From Actinomycetes bacterium (GTDB taxonomy: Bacteria; Actinomycetota; Acidimicrobiia; Acidimicrobiales; Palsa-688), in contig JAKAXG010000250.1 of NCBI GenBank assembly GCA_021827225.1, positions 1 to 6,552 of the forward strand: a stretch of DNA of 6,552 nucleotides, read 5' to 3'. Below are positions 5,679 to 6,552 of this stretch, piece after piece; the stretch's first letter is position 1; every line of letters starts with the position of its first letter. Below the pieces are notes generated by a model, which was not told where the DNA came from, did not search any database, and was given only the letters and a program-made list of their open reading frames with translations. Made by a program: the position numbers and the translations under genes.

Positions 5679-6552
5679 ATGCTCGGTCTCTCAGGGTCTG
5701 CCGCGCCGGCCAGGACCGTGGACTCCCGACGCGCGCCTTGGGTGTTCGCCGGGGCGGTGATCGTGGCGGCCCTGAGCGGCGTGCTGGCCGGATCGAATCC
5801 CGCCCTGGTGATAGTCCCGCTCCTCATGGCCGTGCCCGTGATCCTCTGGAAGCGACCGCACTGGTCGGTCATCTTCCTGCTTGCCGCGTGCACCGAAATC
5901 GAGCAGTGGGGATACACCGTCGGCACCCACACCGGCACCTTCACCTCGCAGATACCGTTCTTCCGGACGTTCACCCACGGAATGATCCTCCTTCCAGCGG
6001 AGATATTCGTGGTACTAGCCGTGCTGATCTGGGTGCTCAAGAGCGGCCTGGAGAGGAAGATCAACCTCCCCAAGTCGATGGTCATGCGAACCCTGACCGC
6101 GCTCTGGGTCCTACTCATCGTCGCCCTCGCTGTGGGGCTGTCCAGGGGCGCCCACTTGAAGATCGCCTTGTGGGAGTTGCGGCCGTGGCTGTTCCTCTCG
6201 CTGGCTTACCTGCTCACCGCAGCCCTCATGCGGACGAGGAAGGCGTTCGACACGATCCTTTGGACCCTGGTATTGGGATCGGGGTTCAAAGGCGTCCAGG
6301 GGACGTGGATATTCTTCGCCTACGCCCGCCAGATGCGTCCCCGCCCGGCGGAGATCCTGAGCCATGAGGAGGCGTTCTTCCTAGGGCTGTACCTGGTGGT
6401 GTTCGTCGGGCTGTGGCTGTGGGGTCTGCGGGGAGGGCTCAGGACCACCGCCACCATCCTCTTCCCGTTCGTTCTCATCGCGGACATGGCGAACTCCCGC
6501 AGGGTCGCCTGGCTGATCCTAATGGGGGCCATGGTGGGGCTGTTTGCTGTAG
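5679..6552 (+). CDS. O-antigen ligase/polymerase (Wzy/WaaL-like) family protein, 3' partial
   Basis: The frame is open from ATG 5679 to the window edge and yields 291 residues without a stop. It is strongly hydrophobic. Likely membrane segments lie at about 21-38, 42-57, 62-72, 102-120, 139-154, 169-184, 192-214, 232-250, 258-270 and 276-291, about ten so far. Patterns recalling O-antigen ligase-like (Wzy_C) proteins are LWELRPWLFLSLAYLL (164-179), GFKGVQGTWIFFAYAR (202-217), SHEEAFFLGLYL (228-239) and NSRRVAWLILM (272-282), the last resembling the 'SRxgwl' stretch before the catalytic outside loop. Members join or polymerise undecaprenyl-linked glycans on the outer face of the membrane. Its place after the Wzz and BY-kinase-like genes favours the polymerase role (inference). 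The start is one base after the previous stop (TGAGATG) with no clear ribosome site; GTG 5718 is a less attractive alternative. The C-terminal part, including the large loop, is beyond the window. Confidence 0.7.
   Translation, partial: MLGLSGSAAPARTVDSRRAPWVFAGAVIVAALSGVLAGSNPALVIVPLLMAVPVILWKRPHWSVIFLLAACTEIEQWGYTVGTHTGTFTSQIPFFRTFTHGMILLPAEIFVVLAVLIWVLKSGLERKINLPKSMVMRTLTALWVLLIVALAVGLSRGAHLKIALWELRPWLFLSLAYLLTAALMRTRKAFDTILWTLVLGSGFKGVQGTWIFFAYARQMRPRPAEILSHEEAFFLGLYLVVFVGLWLWGLRGGLRTTATILFPFVLIADMANSRRVAWLILMGAMVGLFAV

Noticed and set aside
5738..6367. A 209-codon + strand frame inside the ligase/polymerase-like gene, and - strand frames at 5453-6118
   Set aside because: The frame from 5679 gives continuous membrane segments and O-antigen ligase-like patterns to the window edge; the others are charged, low-complexity shadows.
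1..6552. Mobile elements, CRISPR arrays, tRNA or rRNA genes
   Set aside because: No transposase or integrase motifs, direct-repeat spacer arrays or structured RNA genes were seen; almost every base is in one of the eight coding regions.

Overview
The window is a gene-dense stretch of high-GC DNA. Every supported gene reads on the + strand, and the gaps between genes are 0 to about 36 bases. GTG starts, third-position G/C and the protein flavour all point to an actinobacterium. The strongest clues are a FolP2-type dihydropteroate synthase homologue with the GGVKAGPG signature and an actinobacterial-style DNA polymerase III delta subunit. A deep-branching class such as Acidimicrobiia is possible but cannot be fixed from this sequence alone.

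Left part (1-2512), housekeeping and transport. A FolP2-like dihydropteroate synthase homologue, cut by the left edge, overlaps by four bases with holA, the delta subunit that opens the sliding clamp. Twelve bases later comes a TauE/SafE (DUF81) permease with a GTG start.

Right part (2549-6552), the beginning of a surface or extracellular polysaccharide locus. In order it holds a GT4-type glycosyltransferase, a Wzz-like polysaccharide co-polymerase with two membrane segments, a cytoplasmic BY-kinase-like P-loop protein, a 48-residue protein with two predicted membrane segments, and the first 291 residues of a multi-spanning O-antigen ligase/polymerase-family protein that runs off the right edge. 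The last four genes overlap or nearly touch at their stop/start codons (GTGA, ATGA, TGAGATG), so they are very probably one translationally coupled operon. A candidate leaderless promoter at the permease/glycosyltransferase junction would mark the boundary between the two parts.

How the genes probably work together (inference): the glycosyltransferase adds a sugar to a lipid-linked unit, the O-antigen ligase/polymerase-like protein polymerises or transfers the chain, and the Wzz-like protein with its cytoplasmic partner sets chain length or gates export. The most unusual points are that the BY-kinase-like partner has Arg in place of the Walker A Lys and contains no tyrosine at all, and that an apparently unannotated small membrane protein sits between it and the polymerase. 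The FolP2-like protein has lost the STRPG substrate loop of true dihydropteroate synthases and is probably not a folate enzyme of the usual kind.
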